A stretch of DNA of 64,000 nucleotides. Source: Dryocola clanedunensis_A (GTDB lineage Bacteria; Pseudomonadota; Gammaproteobacteria; Enterobacterales; Enterobacteriaceae). Position 1 is the stretch's first letter. Each line of letters opens with the position of its first letter. The stretch is taken from NCBI GenBank assembly GCA_038405435.1, contig JBBYHZ010000005.1. The stretch is one strand, 5' to 3'. The position numbers and the translations under genes were made by a program. Of the stretch, positions 15,809 through 24,013 are shown one piece after another. The notes under the pieces are model-generated. The model was not told where the DNA came from. It saw nothing but the letters and a program-made list of their open reading frames with translations, and did not search any database.

Positions 15809-17869
15809 ATGGGTCAGGATAAGCTGTATATCGAAAAAGAACTGAGCTGGTTGTCTTTTAACGAACGTGTGCTCCAGGAAGCGGCGGATAAAATCAATCC
15901 GCTGATCGAGAGAATGCGTTTTCTCGGCATCTATTCCAACAATCTTGATGAGTTTTACAAGGTTCGCTTTGCCGAGCTGAAACGCCGCATTCTGATCAGC
16001 GAAGAACAAGGCACCGCCCCGAACTCACGCCATCTGCTCAATAAAATCCAGGCCCGCGTGCTCAAGGCCGATCAGGAATTCGACGGTCTGTATAACGATC
16101 TGCTGCTGGAGATGGCGCGTAATCAGATCTTCCTGATTAACGAACGCCAGCTCTCTGAGAACCAGCAAAACTGGCTGCGCCACTACTTTAAGCACTATCT
16201 GCGCCAGCACATCACCCCGATCCTGATTAATCACGACACAGATCTGGTGCAGTTTCTGAAGGATGACTACACCTACCTGGCAGTGGAGATCATTCGCGGC
16301 GACGATACCCGCTATGCCCTGCTGGAGATCCCGTCCGATAAAGTGCCGCGCTTTGTGAATCTGCCGCCGGAGGCGCCGCGCCGCCGCAAGCCGATGATCC
16401 TGCTGGACAACATTCTGCGCTACTGCCTGGACGACATTTTCAAAGGCTTCTTCGACTATGACGCGCTGAACGCCTATTCGATGAAAATGACCCGCGATGC
16501 GGAATATGATCTGGTGACCGAGATGGAATCCAGCCTGCTTGAACTGATGTCGTCCAGCCTGAAGCAGCGCCTGACCGCCGAGCCGGTACGCTTTGTCTAC
16601 CAGCGAGATATGCCGGACGCGATGGTAGAAATGCTGCGCAACAAGCTGACCATCACCAACTATGACTCGATTATTCCCGGCGGGCGCTACCACAACTTCA
16701 AAGACTTTATTAACTTCCCCAACGTTGGCAAAGCCAACCTGGTGAATAAGCCGCTGCCGCGCCTGCGGCACATCTGGTTCGACAAATTCCGCAACGGCTT
16801 CGATGCCATCCGCAACCGCGACGTGCTGCTCTACTATCCTTATCACACCTTCGAGCACGTGCTGGAACTGCTGCGCCAGGCGTCGTTTGACCCGAGCGTG
16901 CTGGCAATCAAAATCAATATCTACCGCGTGGCGAAAGACTCGCGCATTATTGAATCGATGATCCACGCGGCTCACAACGGCAAAAAAGTTACCGTGGTGG
17001 TCGAGCTTCAGGCACGCTTCGACGAAGAGGCTAACATCCACTGGGCTAAGCGCCTGACGGAAGCTGGCGTACACGTTATCTTCTCCGCGCCGGGCCTGAA
17101 AATTCACGCCAAGCTGTTCCTGATTTCCCGCAAAGAAGGCGACGAAGTGGTGCGCTACGCCCACATCGGCACCGGTAACTTCAACGAGAAAACGGCCCGG
17201 CTCTATACCGACTATTCGTTACTGACCGCCGATGCGCGCATTACCAACGAGGTGCGCCGGGTGTTCAACTTCATCGAAAACCCGTATCGTCCGGTGACGT
17301 TTGATTACCTGATGGTCTCGCCGCAAAATTCGCGCCGCCTGCTCTACGATCTGGTGGATCGTGAAATTGCCAACGCGCAGAACGGCGAGCCTTCCGGCAT
17401 TACGCTGAAGCTGAACAACCTGGTCGATAAAGGCCTGGTGGACCGTCTGTATGCGGCGTCAAGCTCCGGAGTGAAGGTTAATCTGCTGGTGCGAGGCATG
17501 TGTTCTCTTATTCCTGACCTGGAAGGGATCAGCGACAATATTCGCGTGATCAGCATTGTTGACCGTTATCTTGAGCACGATCGCGTCTATATCTTTGAAA
17601 ACGGCGGCGATAAGAAAGTGTATCTCTCTTCCGCCGACTGGATGACCCGCAACATCGATTACCGTATTGAAGTGGCGGTAGCCGTACTCGATCCGCGTCT
17701 TAAGCAGCGGGTACTGGATATTATCGACATTCTGTTTAGCGATACCGTGAAAGCACGCTATCTCGATAAAGAACTCAGCAATCGCTATGTCCCACGAGGC
17801 AACCGCCGTAAGGTGCGCTCGCAGCTGGCGATTTATGACTACATTAAATCTCTGGAACAACCTGACTAA
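15809..17869 (+). CDS. ppk: Polyphosphate kinase Ppk1
   Basis: 686 residues (E. coli 688). PPK1 polymerises the gamma-phosphate of ATP into polyphosphate at the inner membrane. The four-domain order is visible: helical N domain (1-106), head domain, then two phospholipase-D-like C domains. GLKIHAKLF contains the autophosphorylated His (E. coli His435, about 433 here), and EHDRVYIFENGG carries the second catalytic His. The two-residue shortening appears to fall at WFDKFRNGFD near residue 325, in the substrate-tunnel neighbourhood; this rests on my recall of the E. coli sequence. ppx follows after 4 bp. Confidence 0.97.
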   Translation: MGQDKLYIEKELSWLSFNERVLQEAADKINPLIERMRFLGIYSNNLDEFYKVRFAELKRRILISEEQGTAPNSRHLLNKIQARVLKADQEFDGLYNDLLLEMARNQIFLINERQLSENQQNWLRHYFKHYLRQHITPILINHDTDLVQFLKDDYTYLAVEIIRGDDTRYALLEIPSDKVPRFVNLPPEAPRRRKPMILLDNILRYCLDDIFKGFFDYDALNAYSMKMTRDAEYDLVTEMESSLLELMSSSLKQRLTAEPVRFVYQRDMPDAMVEMLRNKLTITNYDSIIPGGRYHNFKDFINFPNVGKANLVNKPLPRLRHIWFDKFRNGFDAIRNRDVLLYYPYHTFEHVLELLRQASFDPSVLAIKINIYRVAKDSRIIESMIHAAHNGKKVTVVVELQARFDEEANIHWAKRLTEAGVHVIFSAPGLKIHAKLFLISRKEGDEVVRYAHIGTGNFNEKTARLYTDYSLLTADARITNEVRRVFNFIENPYRPVTFDYLMVSPQNSRRLLYDLVDREIANAQNGEPSGITLKLNNLVDKGLVDRLYAASSSGVKVNLLVRGMCSLIPDLEGISDNIRVISIVDRYLEHDRVYIFENGGDKKVYLSSADWMTRNIDYRIEVAVAVLDPRLKQRVLDIIDILFSDTVKARYLDKELSNRYVPRGNRRKVRSQLAIYDYIKSLEQPD

Positions 17870-17873
17870 CGCT

Positions 17874-19415
17874 ATGCCGATAAAAAAACATGCCCCACGC
17901 CCGCAGGAATTTGCCGCGGTCGACCTCGGCTCTAACAGTTTCCACATGGTCATAGCCCGCGTGGTTGACGGCGCGATGCAAATCATCGGGCGCCTGAAAC
18001 AGCGTGTGCATCTGGCTGACGGTCTGAATGTGCAAAACGAGTTAAGCGAAGAAGCGATGGAGCGCGGTCTTTCCTGTCTGACGCTGTTTGCAGAGCGCCT
18101 GCAGGGCTTTTCAGCGGAAAATGTCTGTATCGTAGGCACCCACAGCCTGCGTGAGGCGGTTAACGCGGAGGAGTTTCTCAAGCGTGCCGAACAGGTTATC
18201 CCCTACCCGATCGAAATCATCTCCGGTAACGAAGAAGCGCGCCTGATATTTATGGGCGTGGAGCATACGCAGCCGGAAAAAGGCCGCAAGCTGGTTATTG
18301 ATATCGGCGGTGGCTCCACGGAGCTGGTGATAGGCGAAGACTTCGAGCCGATGCTGGTGGAAAGCCGCCGCATGGGCTGCGTCAGCTTCGGGCAGAACTT
18401 TTTCCCGCAGGGTGCCATCACGGCTGAAAACTTTAAGCGGGCGCGTCTCGCGGCGGTTCAGAAGCTGGAAAACCTTTCCTGGCAGTATCGTCTGCAGGGC
18501 TGGAACGTGGCGATGGGGGCATCCGGCACCATCAAAGCCGCCCATGAAGTGCTGATCAATATGGGCGAGAAGAACGGCATTATCACCCCCGAACGGCTGG
18601 AGATGCTGCGTGACGAGGTTCTGAAGTATAAAAACTTTTCGTCAATGAGCCTGCCGGGACTTTCTGAAGAGCGCAAAGCCGTCTTTGTACCTGGGCTTGC
18701 GATTCTCTGTGGGGTATTCGACTCGCTGGCCATCCGGGAGCTTCGCCTGTCCGACGGTGCGCTTCGTGAGGGGGTACTTTACGAAATGGAAGGCAGATTC
18801 AGGCATCAGGATATTCGTATCCGCACCGCGCAGAGCCTTGCAGACCAGTACCACATAGACAGCGACCAGGCTAAACGGGTGCTGGATACTACCGACAAAA
18901 TTTACCAGCAGTGGGAGACGCAAAACCCGAAGCAGGCTAACCCACAGATGGCAGCCCTGTTGAAATGGTCGGCAATGCTGCACGAGGTGGGGCTGAACAT
19001 CAACCACAGCGGGCTGCATCGCCATTCGGCCTATATCCTGCAGCACAGCAACCTGCCCGGCTTTAACCAGGAGCAGCAGATGCTTATCGCCTCGCTGGTT
19101 CGCTATCATCGTAAAGCGATCAAAATTGACGATTTGCCGCGCTTCACGCTGTTCAAGAAAAAGCAGTTCCTGCCGCTTATCCAGATCCTGCGCCTGAGCG
19201 TCCTGCTCAATAACCAGCGCCAGGCGACCACCACCCCGCCGACGCTGGTGCTTGAAACGGATGAGAACCACTGGACGCTGCGCTTCCCCCATGACTGGTT
19301 CAGCCAGAATTCGCTGGTGATGCTTGACCTTGAGCGGGAGCAGCAGTACTGGGACAACACGCCGGGCTGGAAGCTGGTGATAGAAGAAGAGGCGAGCCCG
19401 ACGATTGCGGCTTAA
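17874..19415 (+). CDS. ppx: Exopolyphosphatase Ppx
   Basis: 513 residues, E. coli length. Ppx removes terminal phosphates from polyphosphate and belongs to the Ppx/GppA actin-like ATPase superfamily. Signatures are FAAVDLGSNSFHMVIARV (phosphate-1 loop), SGNEEARLIFMGV with the catalytic Glu, and IDIGGGSTELV (phosphate-2). The C-terminal HD-like domain contains LHEVGLNINHSGLHRHSAYIL. The start is the ATG of MPIKKHAPRPQEF four bases after ppk, so the pair forms one operon that makes and degrades the same polymer. Confidence 0.97.
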   Translation: MPIKKHAPRPQEFAAVDLGSNSFHMVIARVVDGAMQIIGRLKQRVHLADGLNVQNELSEEAMERGLSCLTLFAERLQGFSAENVCIVGTHSLREAVNAEEFLKRAEQVIPYPIEIISGNEEARLIFMGVEHTQPEKGRKLVIDIGGGSTELVIGEDFEPMLVESRRMGCVSFGQNFFPQGAITAENFKRARLAAVQKLENLSWQYRLQGWNVAMGASGTIKAAHEVLINMGEKNGIITPERLEMLRDEVLKYKNFSSMSLPGLSEERKAVFVPGLAILCGVFDSLAIRELRLSDGALREGVLYEMEGRFRHQDIRIRTAQSLADQYHIDSDQAKRVLDTTDKIYQQWETQNPKQANPQMAALLKWSAMLHEVGLNINHSGLHRHSAYILQHSNLPGFNQEQQMLIASLVRYHRKAIKIDDLPRFTLFKKKQFLPLIQILRLSVLLNNQRQATTTPPTLVLETDENHWTLRFPHDWFSQNSLVMLDLEREQQYWDNTPGWKLVIEEEASPTIAA

Positions 19416-19430
19416 TGCCTCTGCTGCAAC

Positions 19431-19461
19431 CCCGGCCCGCTACAGGCTGTAGCAGACCGGG
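19431..19461. terminator. Hairpin terminator between convergent ppx and yfgF
   Basis: An imperfect stem, CCCGG...GCTACA pairing with TGTAGC...CCGGG, is followed on the plus strand by TATTGAGTTTTATT. It lies in the 55-bp gap between two convergent stop codons. Confidence 0.6.
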
Positions 19462-19470
19462 TATTGAGTT

Positions 19471-21708
19471 TTATTCCGGGAGCGCCCGTCCGTTTTCGAC
19501 CAGCCAATCCAGCGGCTGCGGATGGCCAATCAGGTAACCCTGCATATAATCAATACCTAACCGTAGCACCGCTTCCTGCACCGCTTCGCTCTCTACGTAT
19601 TCCGCCACCACCTGCATTTTCTTCATTCTTGCCAGCTGGCAGATAGACTCGACAATCTGATAGTCCAGGCTGCTGGTGAGGATATTGCGGATAAAGCTGC
19701 CGTCAATCTTGAGCATATCCGCATGGATATCTTTCAGCCGCGCATAGCTCGCGTAGCCCGTGCCAAAATCGTCGATAGCCACCCGGCAGCCCATGCGCTG
19801 CAATGCGGAAAGCGTCATGTTCGCCTGGTCAAGATTAGTTAGCGAGTCGCTTTCCGTTACCTCAAAGATCAGCTGCCAGGGCTCAATATTATATTGCTTC
19901 AGCAGCGCCCTCACCTCCGCAGGAAGCTGGGCACGTCCGGCGGAGGCTGGCGTCAGGTTGATGGAGAAACGACAGCCGGGAAGCGATTCCCGGCACCGGT
20001 CCATAAACTGCAGGGTCGCCTCCAGCACCCAGCGGTCAATTTTCGACGACAGGCCAAATTCGTGGGCCACCGGCAGGAAACTGTCCGGCATGAGGATTGC
20101 CCCGTCGGCATCCTTCATGCGAATTAATATTTCGTGGTAGTAATCCCCACGGCTGCCCTGAATACGCTGCGCCATCAGGACAAAATCGCCGTTATCCAGC
20201 GCAACCTGAAGCCGGTTCATCATCGCCACTTTGTTTTTAACGGCTTTCTGAACCTGACCTGAACCTTGCTGCTGCAAATTTTCCGGGTGGGAGGACGTTA
20301 GCGACAGCTCCGCCATGGTGCTTAACTCACCGAGCAGCAGATACAGATGGCTGACGGGCTGGCGAACATAGCAGTAGCTGATCCCCACCTGCGGCTGAAG
20401 CGGCATACCATCCCACGTAAAGCGGAACTGTTTCACCCGCCGGTCAATAATCTCGATTCGCTCTTCGTGAGATTCACCGTTAAGCCGCACCACCAGATCG
20501 TGGCCGGAAAGATGATAAACCTTTTCATTCACGCGCAGATCCTGGCGCAGATGCTCGGCAAACTGCTGCTTGTACTGGATGCGTAACAACACGCCGTAGT
20601 TTCGTCCCAGCAGCTCAAGTTCGGGGATGGATAAATAGGCCAGGGTGGACCAGGGATGGCGGCTTAAATCACGGGTCAACGCGCGCAGATTCGGCATCTG
20701 CGCAATTGGGTCGATGAAGGCCACGCGCCTTGCTTTAGAGTGAAGGAAGCGCTGCCGCGTCGTCACGGCCGCCATGGTGTAAATGGTTAACGAAAACACG
20801 GCATAGCAGGAGGTCGCAATGGCAAGGTGCAGTTGAAAACCCATGTCGGGCAGCAGATAGTTGTGAAATCCGCTGCAAAGAACAATCAAAATGATCGACC
20901 AGAGTGTGGTGGTAAATAAGTAGCCAAAACGCATGGCCCCCCACAACATCACCGGCAAAATCAGCGTCAGGGTATAATCCGTTTTAAAAATTGACCCCGT
21001 CTGGCTGCTTGGCAGCAACAGTAAACTTACCAGCGTTACCAGCATGACTGCCCAAATGACAAATTCCGTTTTGCTTACCCCATGCTGTGCCTGAGCACGC
21101 ATACGAGACCAGAAGACCAGCACAAAGCGCGGATGGCGTATGGCTCGAATAATGGTGTAGAAAAAGGGCATACCCGTCAGGCATCCCACCAGCACGGCCT
21201 GGAAATTAATCAGGGTGCGCGGCTGTAAAGGATTCTCTGTCACCATTTTCATGACCGGCTCATACCAGCCAAAAAACACCCCGACCTGATAAATAAACAG
21301 GAAAATCGTGGAGTTAAATAATACCAGCCAGAACATGCGTTGCAGAGTCAGTTGGATAACGCCAAAAATGATTGCGTTTCGACGCGGCACAAAGGCGCGG
21401 TAGCCGCTGTAGCTTAGGGCGATGGGAACAACAAAATGCACGGCGGCGAACAAGGCAATGAGTTCGCCTTTCACTGGAATGTAGCAAATGAGCAGCGCCA
21501 GCATAATACCCGGCAGGGACGCCCAGCCGAAGATTACGGTACAGGCCGTCATCAGCCCCAGCGGCATAAATATCAGGAAAACCCGCCCGCCGTCCATGAC
21601 CGTATTGGAATTAAACCAGGCGGCCAGAGGAAGCAACAGGCATGGCAAAACGAGGGGCAGCGCCCACCATTTATTTTTATAAGTTTTGTACCAGTCAGCA
21701 AAGTGCAT
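19471..21708 (-). CDS. pdeF: Cyclic-di-GMP phosphodiesterase PdeF (YfgF)
   Basis: 745 residues (E. coli 747). An N-terminal MASE1 membrane sensor domain of 8-9 hydrophobic segments occupies about residues 1-310. A degenerate GGDEF domain (about 330-470) has SGHDL where the active motif should be, so diguanylate cyclase activity is unlikely. The EAL domain (about 490-740) has EIL in HEILIRM for the signature, but keeps FEVTES, IDDFGTGYASYARL and LKIDGSFI, so phosphodiesterase activity is expected, as shown for E. coli YfgF. An exact FNR-type dyad lies about 135 bases upstream. Confidence 0.95.
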   Translation of the reverse strand: MHFADWYKTYKNKWWALPLVLPCLLLPLAAWFNSNTVMDGGRVFLIFMPLGLMTACTVIFGWASLPGIMLALLICYIPVKGELIALFAAVHFVVPIALSYSGYRAFVPRRNAIIFGVIQLTLQRMFWLVLFNSTIFLFIYQVGVFFGWYEPVMKMVTENPLQPRTLINFQAVLVGCLTGMPFFYTIIRAIRHPRFVLVFWSRMRAQAQHGVSKTEFVIWAVMLVTLVSLLLLPSSQTGSIFKTDYTLTLILPVMLWGAMRFGYLFTTTLWSIILIVLCSGFHNYLLPDMGFQLHLAIATSCYAVFSLTIYTMAAVTTRQRFLHSKARRVAFIDPIAQMPNLRALTRDLSRHPWSTLAYLSIPELELLGRNYGVLLRIQYKQQFAEHLRQDLRVNEKVYHLSGHDLVVRLNGESHEERIEIIDRRVKQFRFTWDGMPLQPQVGISYCYVRQPVSHLYLLLGELSTMAELSLTSSHPENLQQQGSGQVQKAVKNKVAMMNRLQVALDNGDFVLMAQRIQGSRGDYYHEILIRMKDADGAILMPDSFLPVAHEFGLSSKIDRWVLEATLQFMDRCRESLPGCRFSINLTPASAGRAQLPAEVRALLKQYNIEPWQLIFEVTESDSLTNLDQANMTLSALQRMGCRVAIDDFGTGYASYARLKDIHADMLKIDGSFIRNILTSSLDYQIVESICQLARMKKMQVVAEYVESEAVQEAVLRLGIDYMQGYLIGHPQPLDWLVENGRALPE

Positions 21709-22056
21709 AGTGAGTCGCCAGAAATCCCATTAATATTGCCTGGGTGAAGGTCAGAAAGGATGCCAGCCTGCCTGCGCTAAAATGAAAAGGTTCAGATATG
21801 GAGTGAAGATTTTAGTTAGGGAAAGGGCATGAGAATTGATGCAGATCAATTTATGATGAAAGTTGCGTCAGGATCCAGAACATTCCAGGATACGCAGTAA
21901 TAAAATATCGCTTTTCAAACTAAAGAAACATTTATATATCAGCCCGAACGTCTTGATTGACGCTCCTTTACACGATTACGAATTGACCCAGCCGCCGTGC
22001 TATGCCTAAATATCAGCGTCGCCCGCAGCTGTCGGGCTAACCCAGAGACCATTTGC
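21709..22056. other. 348-bp divergent intergenic region between yfgF and yfgG
   Basis: The region is AT-richer than the genes around it and holds no convincing open frame. It contains one exact FNR-type dyad and two AT-rich stretches (near 21900 and 21930) suited to promoters for the divergent genes. A short GCCCGCAGCTGTCGGGC hairpin at 22021-22037 lies just before yfgG. I see no RNA gene. Confidence 0.55.
21836..21849. promoter_or_regulatory. FNR-type dyad upstream of yfgF
   Basis: TTGATGCAGATCAA matches TTGAT-N4-ATCAA exactly. It is centred about 134 bases upstream of the yfgF ATG. The E. coli yfgF gene has been linked to FNR, which makes a functional site more plausible. Confidence 0.62.
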
Positions 22057-22248
22057 GTGACACAGGTTACGAGTATGCGAAGACGACACCGGTTTAACGG
22101 CCGAATGACCCGCATTATTCTTCTTATCAGCTTCCTTTTCCTTTTTGGCCGTTTTGTCTACTCCTCGATTGGCGCCTGGCATCATCACCAGGACAAAAAA
22201 GCGGACGCCCAGCAAAGCAGCCTTTCCGTGGATAACACCAACCGGTAA
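22057..22248 (+). CDS. yfgG: Small membrane protein YfgG (DUF2633), GTG start
   Basis: 63 residues from the GTG at 22057, equal to the E. coli length. A basic N-terminus (MRRRHRFNGRMTR) precedes one membrane span (about residues 18-38, IILLISFLFLFGRFVYSSIGAW) and a polar tail with His-rich HHHQDKK. GTG gives a product aligned end to end with E. coli YfgG; the ATG six codons in would shorten it. The E. coli gene is associated with nickel and cobalt tolerance; the His cluster is consistent with that but does not prove metal binding. Confidence 0.85.
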   Translation: MTQVTSMRRRHRFNGRMTRIILLISFLFLFGRFVYSSIGAWHHHQDKKADAQQSSLSVDNTNR

Positions 22249-22321
22249 CCCGCCCCGTTAAGTAAAATAACGCTATAGCTACAGCGGGCTTTGTCACGCC
22301 TGTCGTTCATGAATACCAGAC

Positions 22322-22350
22322 AAAAAAACGGGCGGCACATGGCCACCCGG
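22322..22350 (-). terminator. Rho-independent terminator after guaA
   Basis: Minus-strand stem CGGGTGGC/GCCGCCCG with one wobble pair and a five-base loop, followed by seven T residues, about 20 bases beyond the guaA stop. Confidence 0.88.
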
Positions 22351-22369
22351 ATTATTTATGACGTGAGGC

Positions 22370-23947
22370 TTATTCCCACTCGATAGTCGCTGGCGGCTTG
22401 CCAGAGATATCGTAAACCACGCGGGAGATACCGTTAACTTCGTTGATGATGCGGTTGGAAACGCGACCAAGGAAATCGTACGGCAGATGCGCCCAGTGCG
22501 CGGTCATGAAGTCGATGGTTTCCACGGCGCGCAGGGAAACTACCCAGTCGTACTTGCGGCCATCGCCCATCACGCCAACGGAGCGAACCGGCAGGAACAC
22601 GGTGAACGCCTGGCTCACTTTGTTGTACAGATCCGCTTTGTGCAGCTCTTCGATGAAGATAGCATCCGCACGGCGCAGCAGGTCGCAGTACTCTTTCTTC
22701 ACTTCGCCCAGCACGCGCACGCCCAGACCTGGCCCCGGGAACGGGTGGCGATACAGCATGTCGTAAGGCAGGCCCAGCTCCAGACCAATTTTACGCACTT
22801 CGTCTTTGAACAGCTCTTTGAGCGGCTCAACCAGACCCATCTTCATCTCTTTCGGCAGGCCGCCCACGTTGTGGTGAGATTTAATGACGTGCGCTTTGCC
22901 GGTGGCGGAAGCCGCAGATTCGATAACGTCAGGGTAGATAGTCCCCTGCGCCAGCCACTTCACGTCTTCCAGACGCAGCGCCTCTTCGTCGAACACTTCA
23001 ACAAAGACGCGGCCAATGGTTTTACGTTTTGCTTCCGGCTCATCGATGCCCGCCAGCTGCGACAGGAAGCGCTCTTCCGCAGGTACGTGAACGATGTTCA
23101 GGCCGAAGTGGTCACCGAACATTTCCATTACCTGCTCGGCTTCGTTCAGGCGCAGCAGGCCGTTATCCACGAATACGCAGGTCAGGCGATCGCCAATGGC
23201 GCGGTGCAGCAGCATAGCGGTTACGGATGAATCCACGCCGCCGGACAGGCCGAGAATCACCTTGTCGTTACCCACCTGCTCACGCAGGCGAACAATAGCG
23301 TCTTCGATAATTTTTGCCGGCGTCCACAGCGCTTCGCAGCCGCAGATATCCAGAACAAAACGCTCCAGCAGGCGCTGGCCCTGACGGGTATGGGTGACTT
23401 CCGGGTGGAACTGAACGCCATAGAAACGCTTCTCTTCGTTGGCCATGATGGCGAACGGACAGGTTTCGGTGCTGGCAACGGTTACGAAGTCAGACGGGAT
23501 AGCCGTGACTTTGTCGCCGTGGCTCATCCAGACGTCCAGCAGCGGTTTACCGGCTGCGCTCAGGGAATCTTCGATACCGCGCACCAGCGCGCTGTCGGTT
23601 TTAACTTCAACCTGCGCATAGCCAAATTCACGCTCGTTAGAGGCCTCTACGTGGCCGCCAAGCTGCATCGCCATGGTCTGCATGCCGTAGCACACGCCGA
23701 ATACCGGCACGCCTGCGGTAAACACATATTCCGGCGCACGCGGGCTATTTTGCTCGGTGGTGCTTTCCGGGCCGCCGGAAAGAATAATGCCGCTTGGGTT
23801 GAATTCACGGATTTGTGCTTCAGTGACATCCCACGCCCACAGCTCACAGTAAACGCCCAGCTCGCGCACGCGACGCGCTACCAGCTGGGTGTACTGAGAA
23901 CCGAAATCGAGGATCAGGATGCGATGTTTATGAATGTTTTCCGTCAT
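22370..23947 (-). CDS. guaA: GMP synthase (glutamine-hydrolysing) GuaA
   Basis: 525 residues, E. coli length. GuaA converts XMP to GMP. The N-terminal glutamine amidotransferase domain carries GVCYGMQ with catalytic Cys86 and FHPEVTHT with His181 region. The ATP pyrophosphatase domain has the PP-loop LGLSGGVDSSV (about 229-240), and the C-terminal dimerisation domain ends ISGKPPATIEWE. It follows guaB after a 66-bp spacer that contains a long perfect hairpin. Confidence 0.97.
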   Translation of the reverse strand: MTENIHKHRILILDFGSQYTQLVARRVRELGVYCELWAWDVTEAQIREFNPSGIILSGGPESTTEQNSPRAPEYVFTAGVPVFGVCYGMQTMAMQLGGHVEASNEREFGYAQVEVKTDSALVRGIEDSLSAAGKPLLDVWMSHGDKVTAIPSDFVTVASTETCPFAIMANEEKRFYGVQFHPEVTHTRQGQRLLERFVLDICGCEALWTPAKIIEDAIVRLREQVGNDKVILGLSGGVDSSVTAMLLHRAIGDRLTCVFVDNGLLRLNEAEQVMEMFGDHFGLNIVHVPAEERFLSQLAGIDEPEAKRKTIGRVFVEVFDEEALRLEDVKWLAQGTIYPDVIESAASATGKAHVIKSHHNVGGLPKEMKMGLVEPLKELFKDEVRKIGLELGLPYDMLYRHPFPGPGLGVRVLGEVKKEYCDLLRRADAIFIEELHKADLYNKVSQAFTVFLPVRSVGVMGDGRKYDWVVSLRAVETIDFMTAHWAHLPYDFLGRVSNRIINEVNGISRVVYDISGKPPATIEWE

Positions 23948-23985
23948 TGACGCTAATTCCGAGGCAAGTGAAACAGAGAAAGTAA

Positions 23986-24007
23986 ATCGCCCGCATGTGC
24001 GGGCGAT
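23986..24007 (-). other. Strong hairpin in the guaB-guaA spacer
   Basis: ATCGCCCGCA pairs perfectly with TGCGGGCGAT, a ten-base-pair GC-rich stem with a two-base loop, between guaB and guaA. No T-run follows, so readthrough is expected; it could stabilise the guaB 3' end after processing. Confidence 0.72.
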
Positions 24008-24013
24008 GAAGAA

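Noticed and set aside
16025..17164. 379-codon open frame on the minus strand over ppk
   Set aside because: It is antisense to a well-recognised gene, has no family resemblance, and is His/Val/Gln-rich as expected of a shadow frame in GC-rich coding DNA.
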